Assembly (NCBI GenBank): GCA_001689535.1 | Contig: LUJP01000023.1 | Span: forward strand, 2,152 to 27,112 | Length of the DNA: 24,961 nucleotides | Direction: 5' to 3' | Source: Bacteroidales bacterium M5 | GTDB lineage: Bacteria; Bacteroidota; Bacteroidia; Bacteroidales; Muribaculaceae | Shown: piece after piece, positions 1 through 7,548 of the stretch | How the letters are laid out: the number at the start of each line of letters is the position of its first letter | How positions within the stretch are numbered: the stretch's first letter is position 1 | The notes under the pieces: model-generated | Seen by the model: only the letters and a program-made list of their open reading frames with translations | The model's database searches: none | What the model was told of the DNA's origin: nothing | Translations under genes and position numbers: made by a program

Positions 1-1
1 G

Positions 2-1855
2 AACGAACACACCCAAGGAATACGTGATCTGAACAAGGCCAACAAAGAGCTGGCGGACAGATTCAGGTCGAATCCCACCTTCCAGTCCACTCTCGGGACG
101 CAGTCTGCCTCCGCAAATGTTACACCGTCCATTGCTGTGCCCAAGGGCTCTTCCGGGAAGGACGGCAATGCCCAAAGAGAGGTGCAGAAGGAGTCTGAAG
201 AGCAACGCCGCGAGGCCGAACGGGAAGCCCGTGAGGCGTTGAAACGGGAGCTGGAGGAGAAAGAAGCTGCAAAAAATAAGGAGGAAGCCCAGAACTACAT
301 AGCTTACAGAACCGGCCTTAAAGATTATCTGAAATTCGCCGAAGACAAGGAGAAGATCGACCGCGACTATCTCGAAGGATGCAAAAAGATCCTTCAGGAG
401 CGCGGCAAGGAGGAGTCGGTCGAATATGCCCGGATTCTCAAAAAGGAGGAGGAACTGAACAACGCCATCGAGGAGCGCAAGCGCAAAGCGTCCCTTTCGG
501 AACTTGACCGCGGCCACGCATCCGAGGAGAATGCCGCGACAACGGATTACTTCGACCCGGACAGCGAATTCTTCCAGAACGACATCAAGCTCAAAGACCG
601 GTTGCTGGCCAATGACATAGAGTATCTGAAGAAGAAGCAGAACCTTTATGCCGAGAATTCAGACGAGTGGAACGAGATTCAGGCGCAGATTGACGAACGC
701 GGACGGCAGAATCAGCTTGAGAAGCAGAAGGAGCTGGCCGAACGTTACCTCCAATTCCAGGAGGAATACGGCAAAGCGTCGGGCGGACGACGGGAACAGA
801 TGGAGCTGGCCATCCTTGACCAGCTGCTGAAAGAGAAGCTGATCAAGGAGGAGGATTACCAGAAGGCTGTCCGCAAGGTCAAGGACAAGTACATAGAAGA
901 AGACGAAAAGAAGCTCGACAGGGTTGAATCCGAACATGCGGAGCTTGTGGAGAATGTGTATGACTCCTTCACAAAACTCTTCAACGAACTTGGAGAGGCC
1001 GGAACAGATTTTTGGAACAATCTGACAGAAGCGTCTCAGGCGGCCTTTGCCCTAATGTCTGCAATGCTCGCACAATATTCGGCCTACTCCAACGCGGAGC
1101 GTGACGTGGAAATCAACAAAATCGAAAAGCGTTATACCCGGGAAATCGCAGCAGCCGGAAAAAACACGAAGAAGAAGGAGCGGCTGGAGAAACAGAAAGA
1201 GGCGGAAGTCGCAAAGGTCAAGAAGCAGTACAACGACCGGGCGATGAAGGTCGAGATGGCGCAGGCTGTGGCACAGACGGCCATGGCGGCGATTGCGGCA
1301 TACGCATCAGGATCAAAAGTCAACGTATGGCTCGGTCCTGTAGCGGCGGCCTTGGCCACGGCTGCCGGACTCGCCCAAATTGCCATCATAAAGAAGCAGC
1401 ATGAGGCGGAAGCCGCCGGATTCTACTCAGGAGGTTTCACGACCCGCCATCCGGACAACCGGAAGGAGGTCGGAGTGGTGCATGCCAACGAATTCGTGGC
1501 AAACCATCAGGCAGTCGCGAATCCGGCTTTGTCGCCGGTGCTCCGGCTCATCGACCATGCCCAGAAGAACAATACCGTAGGTTCCCTCACAGCGGATGAC
1601 GTGTCCCGCGCAATTGGCAGAAATTCCGGGGTGGGTCCGGGAGGGGCGACACCGGGAACCAACCACCCCGCGGAAGCATTCGCCGTAACTGCGGCGTTGA
1701 TGGCGGAAATGACCGCCAAGGTTGACGATGCGGTCTCCCGTCTGTCCCGCACCCTTGATTCCGGCATCGAGGCGTATATGGTGATGGACGGCGAGAACGG
1801 CTTCCATTCAAAATACAGGAGATATCTTAAACTGACAGACAATCCCAAAAGATGA
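2..1855 (+). CDS. Phage tail tape-measure protein, C-terminal part (5' end outside window)
   Basis: The frame is open from base 2, with no stop before 1853, so this is the C-terminal 617 residues of a longer gene; the GTG at 137 is an internal codon, not a start. The protein begins with about 400 residues of charged, Lys/Glu-rich coiled coil. It then has an Ala-rich hydrophobic stretch (about bases 1255-1400, containing AMAAIAAYASG and AAALATAAGLAQIAII) and a segment around GGFTTRHPDNRKEVGVVHANEF and NPALSPVLRLID. That order of helical rod, hydrophobic patch and Gly/His-containing segment is typical of tape-measure proteins of Bacteroidales prophages, which set tail length and are ejected with the DNA. 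It overlaps the next tail gene by ATGA, so the two are translationally coupled. A different coiled-coil tail protein is possible, but tape measure is by far the best fit. Confidence 0.8.
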   Translation, partial: NEHTQGIRDLNKANKELADRFRSNPTFQSTLGTQSASANVTPSIAVPKGSSGKDGNAQREVQKESEEQRREAEREAREALKRELEEKEAAKNKEEAQNYIAYRTGLKDYLKFAEDKEKIDRDYLEGCKKILQERGKEESVEYARILKKEEELNNAIEERKRKASLSELDRGHASEENAATTDYFDPDSEFFQNDIKLKDRLLANDIEYLKKKQNLYAENSDEWNEIQAQIDERGRQNQLEKQKELAERYLQFQEEYGKASGGRREQMELAILDQLLKEKLIKEEDYQKAVRKVKDKYIEEDEKKLDRVESEHAELVENVYDSFTKLFNELGEAGTDFWNNLTEASQAAFALMSAMLAQYSAYSNAERDVEINKIEKRYTREIAAAGKNTKKKERLEKQKEAEVAKVKKQYNDRAMKVEMAQAVAQTAMAAIAAYASGSKVNVWLGPVAAALATAAGLAQIAIIKKQHEAEAAGFYSGGFTTRHPDNRKEVGVVHANEFVANHQAVANPALSPVLRLIDHAQKNNTVGSLTADDVSRAIGRNSGVGPGGATPGTNHPAEAFAVTAALMAEMTAKVDDAVSRLSRTLDSGIEAYMVMDGENGFHSKYRRYLKLTDNPKR

Positions 1856-3855
1856 CACAGCTTTTTCTTGACGGGCAGGAGGTGGTTCCTGATGCAAAGT
1901 CCACAATCAAGTTCATAAGGGAGAACCCTTTCTTCAAGAAATCATCGACCTACACCTACGAGGTGGAGCTGCCGATGGGAATTGACCGCAACCACAGATT
2001 CTTCGGCAACATAAACCGCATCGACGTTGCCAAGGAGAAGACCGTCTACGAAGCGCGGCTGGTGGTTGACAACATCACCGTCCTTTGCGGCATCGGGCAC
2101 ATCACGACCGTAACGGAGACATCGGTGAAGGTGCAGCTCCTCGGAAACGAGGCCTCATACAATTTCCGCAACAAGTTCGACAATCTCTTCATCGACGAGC
2201 TTGACCTTGGAGACTGGTTCTGGACAACTTGGCCTGACGGTTCTTTCTACGACAGAAACGGTTGGGGATACTATCCAAAAGAAATGAAATTCACTGGCAT
2301 TTCAAGCCCGACTTTCTACAGAACGCAATACGGACAGCCAACCGGAGATTCAGGGAAGACCCGTGAAGACCGAATCTTCAGCCACGAATATCCGTGGGTC
2401 GCATATCCGGTGATGAATTCTTCGGCCGACTTCCTGTGCAATCGGGCCGAGTTTCTGGCAATCGGAAAAGACGTCCGGCTGCGAATATACGCAGACGAGA
2501 GGAGTGATTGGGAAGACAGAGATGTCTGGACGCACCCGGTCTTCGGATTTGCAGTACAACCTTATATCTGGCTAATGGCAAAAAAAATCGCAGAAGCCAC
2601 AGGGTTCAATCTTGATGATAACGACAATGCACTGCTGAAAGACCCCTTTTTCAAACGAATCTTCATCGTGAACGCCAACAATATGAACGAATGCAACAAA
2701 TGTCTTCCTCATTGGAGCGTCAATGAATGGTGGACAAACATTGAAAATGCCTTTGGCGTGGTGATGTCCGTTGACTATGCTTCGAGATCCATGGTTCTGC
2801 GCAAACGCAAAGACCATTATCTTCAGCCGGACATGACTACGGTCATCCACGAGTCTGAAGACGCATTCACTTCGGAAATCGATGACGAGTCGGAAGCCGA
2901 CATTTCTGTCTGCAACGTAGGCTTCGCCGACCACGAAGACAATCCGGCTATGAACCTGTCCGAATTCATCACAGACAACGCACGCGTCAATCAGGACTTC
3001 GCAAATCTGACAGAACTCACGGACTGGGCGAAAGGCACAGACAACATGTCAGATTACAAAGACTCCATCTTCAAATGCAGAGACGGAAGACATTTCATCT
3101 ATGCCGACGATTGCGGCATAGATGGCAACCCCGGATTCATAGAGGTCGATATGTTCAGGCCGAGACTGACAAACACAGAGAAAGATGTGGAAGTGGAATT
3201 GAAGTTCGTACCAGCTCAATTCGTGGAGATAGAGGTTTTAGCATATCAACGGGTGCCACGACCACGACCGGGAGACGGATACGATGATATTCCGGTCGTA
3301 AAAATGAAAACAAGGGCATTGCAGGTTCCCAACATTCCAGAAATGGACTGGTACAAGAAACACGAAGGAGACGGCATAGACATTGAGGCAATACTCAAAG
3401 GTGAAGAGGAAGAGACGACAAAAGAAGACGGCATTCCGGATGCAATATACATTGCCATTGAAGACAATGACGGCAGGGATGAAATTTCAGATGCGACGCA
3501 TTACAATTCAGAAGATAAAGCCAACTATACTTTCAGATACCCTCGTCCGCTGCTTCACGAACGCGCACACGCTCCCATTGACGGAAGTCCGCAGTTAAAG
3601 GACTCTCCGGTGTCTCTGTCACTGATTCCGATAGAGGGTCAGACCAACCTTGCATCGGCCACCATCGGAGATTCGGTGGACATAGACACAAAACATCGAT
3701 ATTGCATCAGGTTCCTGTCCAAAAAGATACCGGAAGCCGGACACATATTCATAATCCGGAATCGGAGGTTTGTCTGCGAACGCATAGAGGTGTCGATCTC
3801 GCAGCGCGGAATCGACAGGCTGATGACAGGCTGGTTCTATGAATTCAGCTCATAG
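1852..3855 (+). CDS. Phage tail-associated protein (tail tip/baseplate-like), 667 aa
   Basis: This gene starts at the ATG of the ATGA overlap with the tape-measure gene. In tailed phages the gene directly after the tape measure normally encodes a distal-tail or tail-tip protein, and the N-terminal MTQLFLDGQEVVP opening resembles proteins found at that place in Bacteroidales prophages. The protein is rich in beta-type sequence and aromatic residues. It has no signal peptide and no obvious enzyme motif, and carries a very acidic insert near residues 505-550 (EGDGIDIEAILKGEEEETT region). The closing segment (IPEAGHIFIIRNRRFVCERI) looks like a compact beta domain. Its stop overlaps the stop of the convergent integrase by 6 bases, so the usual fibre, lysin and holin genes do not follow. 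The tail assignment rests on position and remembered family resemblance; the exact structural role is inferred. Confidence 0.65.
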   Translation: MTQLFLDGQEVVPDAKSTIKFIRENPFFKKSSTYTYEVELPMGIDRNHRFFGNINRIDVAKEKTVYEARLVVDNITVLCGIGHITTVTETSVKVQLLGNEASYNFRNKFDNLFIDELDLGDWFWTTWPDGSFYDRNGWGYYPKEMKFTGISSPTFYRTQYGQPTGDSGKTREDRIFSHEYPWVAYPVMNSSADFLCNRAEFLAIGKDVRLRIYADERSDWEDRDVWTHPVFGFAVQPYIWLMAKKIAEATGFNLDDNDNALLKDPFFKRIFIVNANNMNECNKCLPHWSVNEWWTNIENAFGVVMSVDYASRSMVLRKRKDHYLQPDMTTVIHESEDAFTSEIDDESEADISVCNVGFADHEDNPAMNLSEFITDNARVNQDFANLTELTDWAKGTDNMSDYKDSIFKCRDGRHFIYADDCGIDGNPGFIEVDMFRPRLTNTEKDVEVELKFVPAQFVEIEVLAYQRVPRPRPGDGYDDIPVVKMKTRALQVPNIPEMDWYKKHEGDGIDIEAILKGEEEETTKEDGIPDAIYIAIEDNDGRDEISDATHYNSEDKANYTFRYPRPLLHERAHAPIDGSPQLKDSPVSLSLIPIEGQTNLASATIGDSVDIDTKHRYCIRFLSKKIPEAGHIFIIRNRRFVCERIEVSISQRGIDRLMTGWFYEFSS

Positions 3856-5001
3856 CAAGCCTTTGAAGTGCTTGGTCTCGTCATGCACCGGCATGTCGCG
3901 CCCCTGAAGATACTTGTTGGTCGTGGCCACGTCTGTATGCCGGGCCTGATCACGGGCTATGACAATCCCGGCGGCGTTTGCAAGATCCCGGATTCCGGAA
4001 TCCTTAAGGCTGTAGAACTGGTATTCGTCGCCCCATTTCAGAGCCTTGCGGACTTTTTTCCACCATCGGCGGAATATCTCGCTGCTTGCCTTTGTCATGC
4101 AAGTCCGCATCTTGTCGCCGAAGATATAACACTGGCTCGGATGGCGGAAGAGATTGATGTCGAGCATGAGCTTCAGGACTTCGTCATTGAGTCCGACTTT
4201 GCCATCTCGTTTGTTTTTGCTCACTTCTGCCGGGATGAATACGCTTTGCTCCTTGATGGAGATGTCGCCGATGCGGACATTGCACAATTCGGTAGGCCTG
4301 ATCATAAGATAATATTCCATCATGCAGGCGAGATAGAACAAAGGATTCTCTTTCTTCAAATAAGAAGAAAGTCTCTGGAGCATCTGATGGGAAAGCGGCT
4401 GACGCTTCTTTTTGTCTTCAGGCACGCATTTTATCTTCTCTACAGGATTGGTCGAAATGTATTCGCGTTCGATGAAGAATGCGGCCATGGAGGAACACCA
4501 GCCCCTGTAATTGTTGCGGGTTCGGCCTGTAACGTCCCGGTCAAGGTAAAGCCAATCGAGGAAGTCGCTTATAAAAGAGGTATTGTATTGATACACATAC
4601 TTTGGTGGAAGAACTTGCGAGGATATATATTCCCGAAGCACGTTCAGCCGGGAGCCATAACTTTGCCTGGTCTTCAGTTTCGGGAGTTTTTCAAGGCTGG
4701 CCTCGTATTTAGACAAGGCATCATCGAGAAGAGTATAGCCGCGATTGTCGTCTACGTTGACCCACGGCGACCAACCGCCGCGAAGCAGCTTAAGCAGCGA
4801 CTCGATCATTTCAGCGGCTTGGCGGCGGCGGTCTTTGACCTTCTCCACGGAATCGAGCATATACTTCTTCCGCTTCATCACACCCGATGCCGGGTCGAAG
4901 GAATAGAAGTCGATGTACCAGGATTTGCCTGTGTGAAGCTTGGGATAAGTGAAGCCAAGGACTTCGCTTTTAGGAGTGAAATTTTTTCGTGCAGCGCACA
5001 T
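3850..5001 (-). CDS. Tyrosine recombinase / phage integrase, 383 aa
   Basis: This is a site-specific recombinase expected to integrate and excise the element whose tail genes lie beside it. An N-terminal arm-binding-like region (residues 1-80) is followed by a core-binding SAM-like domain (about 88-190) and a catalytic domain (about 203-375). Visible catalytic residues are Arg235 in MIRPTELC, a Lys at 262 or 264, the box-II segment YSLKDSG (330-336), Arg354-His355 and the nucleophile Tyr364, nine residues after His355. Box II has Tyr and Lys where the classical HxxR motif has His and Arg; this variant is common in Bacteroidota integrases, so it need not mean inactivity. The length is normal and the frame intact. 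The gene points away from tRNA-Ser, which lies 135 bases upstream of its start, a classic arrangement for an integrase at an element end. Start at 5001; no Shine-Dalgarno is present. Confidence 0.93.
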   Translation of the reverse strand: MCAARKNFTPKSEVLGFTYPKLHTGKSWYIDFYSFDPASGVMKRKKYMLDSVEKVKDRRRQAAEMIESLLKLLRGGWSPWVNVDDNRGYTLLDDALSKYEASLEKLPKLKTRQSYGSRLNVLREYISSQVLPPKYVYQYNTSFISDFLDWLYLDRDVTGRTRNNYRGWCSSMAAFFIEREYISTNPVEKIKCVPEDKKKRQPLSHQMLQRLSSYLKKENPLFYLACMMEYYLMIRPTELCNVRIGDISIKEQSVFIPAEVSKNKRDGKVGLNDEVLKLMLDINLFRHPSQCYIFGDKMRTCMTKASSEIFRRWWKKVRKALKWGDEYQFYSLKDSGIRDLANAAGIVIARDQARHTDVATTNKYLQGRDMPVHDETKHFKGLL

Positions 5002-5008
5002 TTTTTTA

Positions 5009-5032
5009 CATTCTTTCGGAGCTGAAAGAATG
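5009..5032. repeat. Inverted repeat in integrase leader (9-6-9)
   Basis: A perfect inverted repeat, CATTCTTTC and GAAAGAATG separated by GGAGCT, sits 8 bases upstream of the integrase start codon. In the integrase mRNA it would be a hairpin just before the ATG, followed by an A-rich stretch. It could be an operator, an arm or accessory binding site for the integrase, or a translation-control hairpin; the sequence alone does not decide. Confidence 0.55.
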
Positions 5033-5089
5033 CAGGTGAAAAAAACCGTTTGTTCTCGCCGTCCGGATTCCGTCCGGACTTAAACTTCA

Positions 5090-5121
5090 AAATCCTTATA
5101 ACCGTTTGATTATAAGGATTT
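5090..5121. repeat. 12-8-12 inverted repeat, candidate attachment (core) site
   Basis: Two perfect 12-base arms, AAATCCTTATAA (5090-5101) and TTATAAGGATTT (5110-5121), flank the asymmetric 8-base spacer CCGTTTGA. The site lies between the integrase gene and the 3' end of tRNA-Ser. Two inverted recombinase-binding arms of 11-13 bases around a 6-8 base crossover region is the known layout of tyrosine-recombinase core sites. The alternative is an AT-rich hairpin that ends transcription from the tRNA gene; on the minus strand it is followed by only a short run of T. Without the other element end the att role is inferred. Confidence 0.5.
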
Positions 5122-5135
5122 CAAGTCGTTTATTG

Positions 5136-5224
5136 CGGAGAGAACGAGATTCGAACTCGTGGTAGAGATTGCTCCCTACGTCGGTTTAGCAAACCGGTGG
5201 TTTCAGCCACTCACCCACCTCTCC
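5136..5224 (-). tRNA. tRNA-Ser (anticodon GCT)
   Basis: On the minus strand an 89-base cloverleaf can be folded. The acceptor arm is GGAGAGG with TCTCTCC (one G-T pair), and the T arm is ACGAG, TTCGAAT, CTCGT. The anticodon loop is TTGCTAA, with GCT at 5190-5188. A long variable arm (GTAGGGAGCAATCTCTAC region) is diagnostic of class II serine tRNAs, and the discriminator base is G. CCA is not encoded. It reads AGC/AGT serine codons. The 3' end faces the integrase, so it is the likely integration target of the neighbouring prophage, and the acceptor and T-arm sequence looks complete. Confidence 0.95.
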
Positions 5225-5251
5225 TTGGCAGGCATTGCCTGATTGCGGGTA

Positions 5252-5284
5252 CAAATTTAGCGGTTTTATTTTAAAGGTGCAAGC
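5252..5284 (-). promoter_or_regulatory. Promoter for tRNA-Ser
   Basis: On the minus strand TAAATTTG (5259-5252) matches the Bacteroidota -7 consensus TAnnTTTG. A TTG lies 20 bases further upstream at 5282-5280, inside one arm of the stem-loop at 5273-5327. Transcription would start about 20 bases before the tRNA. Confidence 0.6.
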
Positions 5285-5327
5285 AAACGGTCAAAAATTT
5301 ATTAGGCGACCGTTGCCTGCACCTTTT
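5273..5327 (-). terminator. Stem-loop terminator after the cysteine peptidase gene, probably bidirectional
   Basis: Arms AGGTGCAAGCAAACGGTC (5275-5292) and GACCGTTGCCTGCACCT (5308-5324) pair along nearly their full length, with one mismatch and one bulge, around an AT-rich loop. A-tract and T-tract flanks (AAA before, TTTTTT after on the plus strand) allow termination in both directions. It lies about 25 bases after the peptidase stop and overlaps the -33 region of the tRNA promoter. Confidence 0.7.
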
Positions 5328-5350
5328 TTGAGATAGCGCTATCGCGTCTG

Positions 5351-6559
5351 TTATTTCTTGACGTTGAGCTTATTGAGGATGGCCTGGGGAACGGCTTCCT
5401 TGTTCAGATAGATATCTAATGTCTTGGCAAGGAAGTAGGGCTCAGACACATAGAAGAAACCGTCGTAGATGTTGTTGGTATCCCACGAATTCTTCACTTT
5501 GTAGTAGCGGTTGCCTTTCTGGTCAACGGCTTTGCCTACGATAACCATACCGTGATCGTCGGTGGTTTCCTGACGGTCAAACATTTCCTGACGCATCTCC
5601 TGGGTAACTTTGATTTCTTCAACCGGGCCTTCAAAGTTGTACTTGGAGTTGTTGCGCTCGCTGTCGGAAAGTTTCACCCAGCGGGAGAGCTCGGTATCGT
5701 TCATGTCAGATTCGCTCTTGCCTTTGGGCATCAGGGCCACACCTTTGTTCCACTTGAAGCCGCCTTCGCTCACGTCGGCTGCCCAGTCCACGGAGTAACC
5801 GTTTTCAAGAGCGTTGTCAACCACGGCCTTGAGCTCTTCGAGGGGAATGTTGTAGAACTGACCGTTGAGCCAGTTGTCGGAAACTTCAAGCTCGAAGGGC
5901 TGGTAGAAAGGATGGTGAGTAAATGATGTGAGGGCAATGTAATCGTTCACATTGATGGGGAGTGAAGCGGCGAAAGTCTTGGGGGTGTAGGTCTTGCCTT
6001 CATATACGAATGAATCGGGTATCTCGCCGAAATAAGCGTCGAGAATACCGTTGAAGCCATTGCGCCATGCGGTGGACACGCGGCGGTTGGGCTTGCGTAC
6101 TATGGTTTTTACATAACCCGACAGGAGGCTTTCCAGCTCACCGTGCACATGCTTGTCCTCGCCGTAGTTAAGACCCTTGTAAGCCTCTTCGGGCATTGCG
6201 CCGTACTTGGCCCAGATATAGGGAACGTCGAGACCCGAACCGCCCTGGCTGAACTGTGCCACACCGTAGCGGCGCACGAAACGGTCGGCTTTTTCATCGT
6301 AGCAGAGACGCACGGGGAACATTTCCGAAAGGTCGATAACCTTGCCGGTCTTGCGCAGGATTTCATCCTCGTAGAAGGAGTTGGACGAGAAGCACCAGCA
6401 TGTTCCCGACTTGTTCTGGTCCTTGACCGGAGTGGTTTTCACTAAGTTGACATCCGTGAACGTAAAGCCTACGGAGTCCTTGGGCGCTTTCTTTTTGGGA
6501 GCGGCCGAAAGAGTCGCGCCCACTGCGAGAGCAAAGGCAATGCAGATCAGTTTTTTCAT
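5351..6559 (-). CDS. Secreted papain-like (C1) cysteine peptidase, PepC/bleomycin-hydrolase type
   Basis: The 402-residue protein begins with a signal peptide (MKKLICIAFALAVGATLSA, cleavage near AAP). It carries the three catalytic elements of C1 aminopeptidase C-like enzymes: Gln48 and Cys54 in QNKSGTCWCFSS, His336 in TDDHGMVIVG and Asn357 in VKNSWD. Cytosolic PepC/bleomycin hydrolase are about 450 residues; this exported form is somewhat shorter. It probably acts in the periplasm or outside the cell as a peptide-trimming peptidase; whether it is amino- or endopeptidase cannot be read from sequence. Both sides are non-coding: a terminator downstream, and upstream its own promoter with TAACTTTG at -7, divergent from nfnA. 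The start gives an ideal signal peptide. Confidence 0.88.
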   Translation of the reverse strand: MKKLICIAFALAVGATLSAAPKKKAPKDSVGFTFTDVNLVKTTPVKDQNKSGTCWCFSSNSFYEDEILRKTGKVIDLSEMFPVRLCYDEKADRFVRRYGVAQFSQGGSGLDVPYIWAKYGAMPEEAYKGLNYGEDKHVHGELESLLSGYVKTIVRKPNRRVSTAWRNGFNGILDAYFGEIPDSFVYEGKTYTPKTFAASLPINVNDYIALTSFTHHPFYQPFELEVSDNWLNGQFYNIPLEELKAVVDNALENGYSVDWAADVSEGGFKWNKGVALMPKGKSESDMNDTELSRWVKLSDSERNNSKYNFEGPVEEIKVTQEMRQEMFDRQETTDDHGMVIVGKAVDQKGNRYYKVKNSWDTNNIYDGFFYVSEPYFLAKTLDIYLNKEAVPQAILNKLNVKK

Positions 6560-6620
6560 TTTCTTTTATGTAATAATATGATTGGTAATGCGAAACGGCG
6601 TATTATGAATAAAATTTTAT

Positions 6621-6654
6621 CAAAGTTACAAAATTTTTATTTGAATTGACCAAA
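6621..6654 (-). promoter_or_regulatory. Promoter for the cysteine peptidase gene
   Basis: TAACTTTG on the minus strand (6628-6621) matches TAnnTTTG, with TTTG at 6654-6651, 22 bases upstream. The spacing is slightly long. The leader would be about 55 bases. Confidence 0.55.
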
Positions 6655-6658
6655 TAAA

Positions 6659-6689
6659 TATGCATTCGAAGCGTTTTTTTGTAATTTTG
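6659..6689 (+). promoter_or_regulatory. Promoter for nfnA-nfnB
   Basis: TAATTTTG at 6682-6689 matches the -7 consensus. TATG at 6659-6662, 19 bases upstream, is one base off TTTG. The predicted transcript start leaves a leader of about 35 bases before the ATG at 6730. Confidence 0.5.
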
Positions 6690-6729
6690 TGGATGCAAGC
6701 ATTTGCTCTTACCGAAAACCATTGAAAAC

Positions 6730-7548
6730 ATGTTTAAGATATTAGAGAAAGAGAGATTCTCGGAACACGTGGTGAAATTCGTGGTCGAGGCTCCGATGAT
6801 AGCCTTTTCGCGGCGTCCGGGTCATTTTGTGATAGTCCGGGCGTGCGAGGGCGGTGAGCGTATCCCTCTTACCATAGCTGATGCCGACGTGGAGCGCGGC
6901 ACAATCACCCTCGTTATTCAGGAAGTGGGTGTTTCCACGGCCAAGATATGCGCTCTCGAGCCCGGTGATTCGTTGATAGACGTAGTTGGCCCCCTCGGAC
7001 AGGCCACGCATATAGAGAAAGTGGGCACCGTCGTGTGCTGTGGCGGCGGCGTGGGAGTGGCTCCGCTGCTGCCTATAATCAAGGCCATGAAGCAGGCCGG
7101 TAACCGCGTGGTTACGGTGCTGGCCGCCCGTACCCGTGAACTGATAATACTCGAAGAACAGGTGGCTCCCTGGAGCGACGAGGTGATTATTATGACCGAC
7201 GACGGCAGCTACGGCCGCAAGGGCCTCGTGACCGCCGGAGTGGAAGAGGTCATCAACCGCGAGAAAGTCGATCTTGTGGTTACCATCGGTCCCGCCGTGA
7301 TGATGAAGTTCGTGGCGAAACTTACAGCCGGTTATGGCATACCCACCATGTGCTCGCTCAACACCATAATGGTTGACGGCACGGGGATGTGCGGCGCATG
7401 CCGCGTGACGGTCGACGGCCGCACACGCTTTGTGTGCATAGACGGCCCCGAGTTCGATGCACACAAGGTCGATTTCGACGAGATGCTCATGCGTCTGCGT
7501 TCATACGATAAATCAATAATGGAGGACGACAATCATGAAAAGCAATAA
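6730..7548 (+). CDS. nfnA: NADH-dependent ferredoxin:NADP+ oxidoreductase, small subunit NfnA
   Basis: This is the FAD- and [2Fe-2S]-carrying subunit of the electron-bifurcating NfnAB transhydrogenase (also called sulfide dehydrogenase SudA in older annotation), 272 residues and cytosolic. Visible elements are the FAD-binding RIPLT (about residues 44-48), the NAD-binding CCGGGVGVAPL (about 103-113) and a C-terminal cluster motif, VDGTGMCGACR, plus a later Cys. The putative ligands are Asp216, Cys221, Cys224 and Cys236. NfnA family members are known to use one Asp and three Cys for this cluster. The ATG at 6730 was chosen over an in-frame TTG at 6703 because the protein then begins MFKILEKERFS, as relatives do. 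It overlaps nfnB by 14 bases. A PyrK-type dihydroorotate dehydrogenase partner is the main alternative, but the neighbour argues for Nfn. Confidence 0.9.
   Translation: MFKILEKERFSEHVVKFVVEAPMIAFSRRPGHFVIVRACEGGERIPLTIADADVERGTITLVIQEVGVSTAKICALEPGDSLIDVVGPLGQATHIEKVGTVVCCGGGVGVAPLLPIIKAMKQAGNRVVTVLAARTRELIILEEQVAPWSDEVIIMTDDGSYGRKGLVTAGVEEVINREKVDLVVTIGPAVMMKFVAKLTAGYGIPTMCSLNTIMVDGTGMCGACRVTVDGRTRFVCIDGPEFDAHKVDFDEMLMRLRSYDKSIMEDDNHEKQ

Noticed and set aside
137..139. GTG as start of the first gene
   Set aside because: The frame is open back to base 2 with matching composition, so the true start is upstream of the window.
3868..5025. Long plus-strand frame (385 codons) opposite the integrase
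   Set aside because: The minus strand encodes an integrase with all catalytic elements; the plus frame has no recognisable motifs and is a mirror of it.
5332..5343. 12-base palindrome GATAGCGCTATC after the peptidase stop
   Set aside because: Short, no T-run and immediately before a better terminator; may only be a chance palindrome.
6742..7464. Minus-strand frame of 240 codons opposite nfnA
   Set aside because: His-rich, motif-free shadow of the NfnA coding frame.
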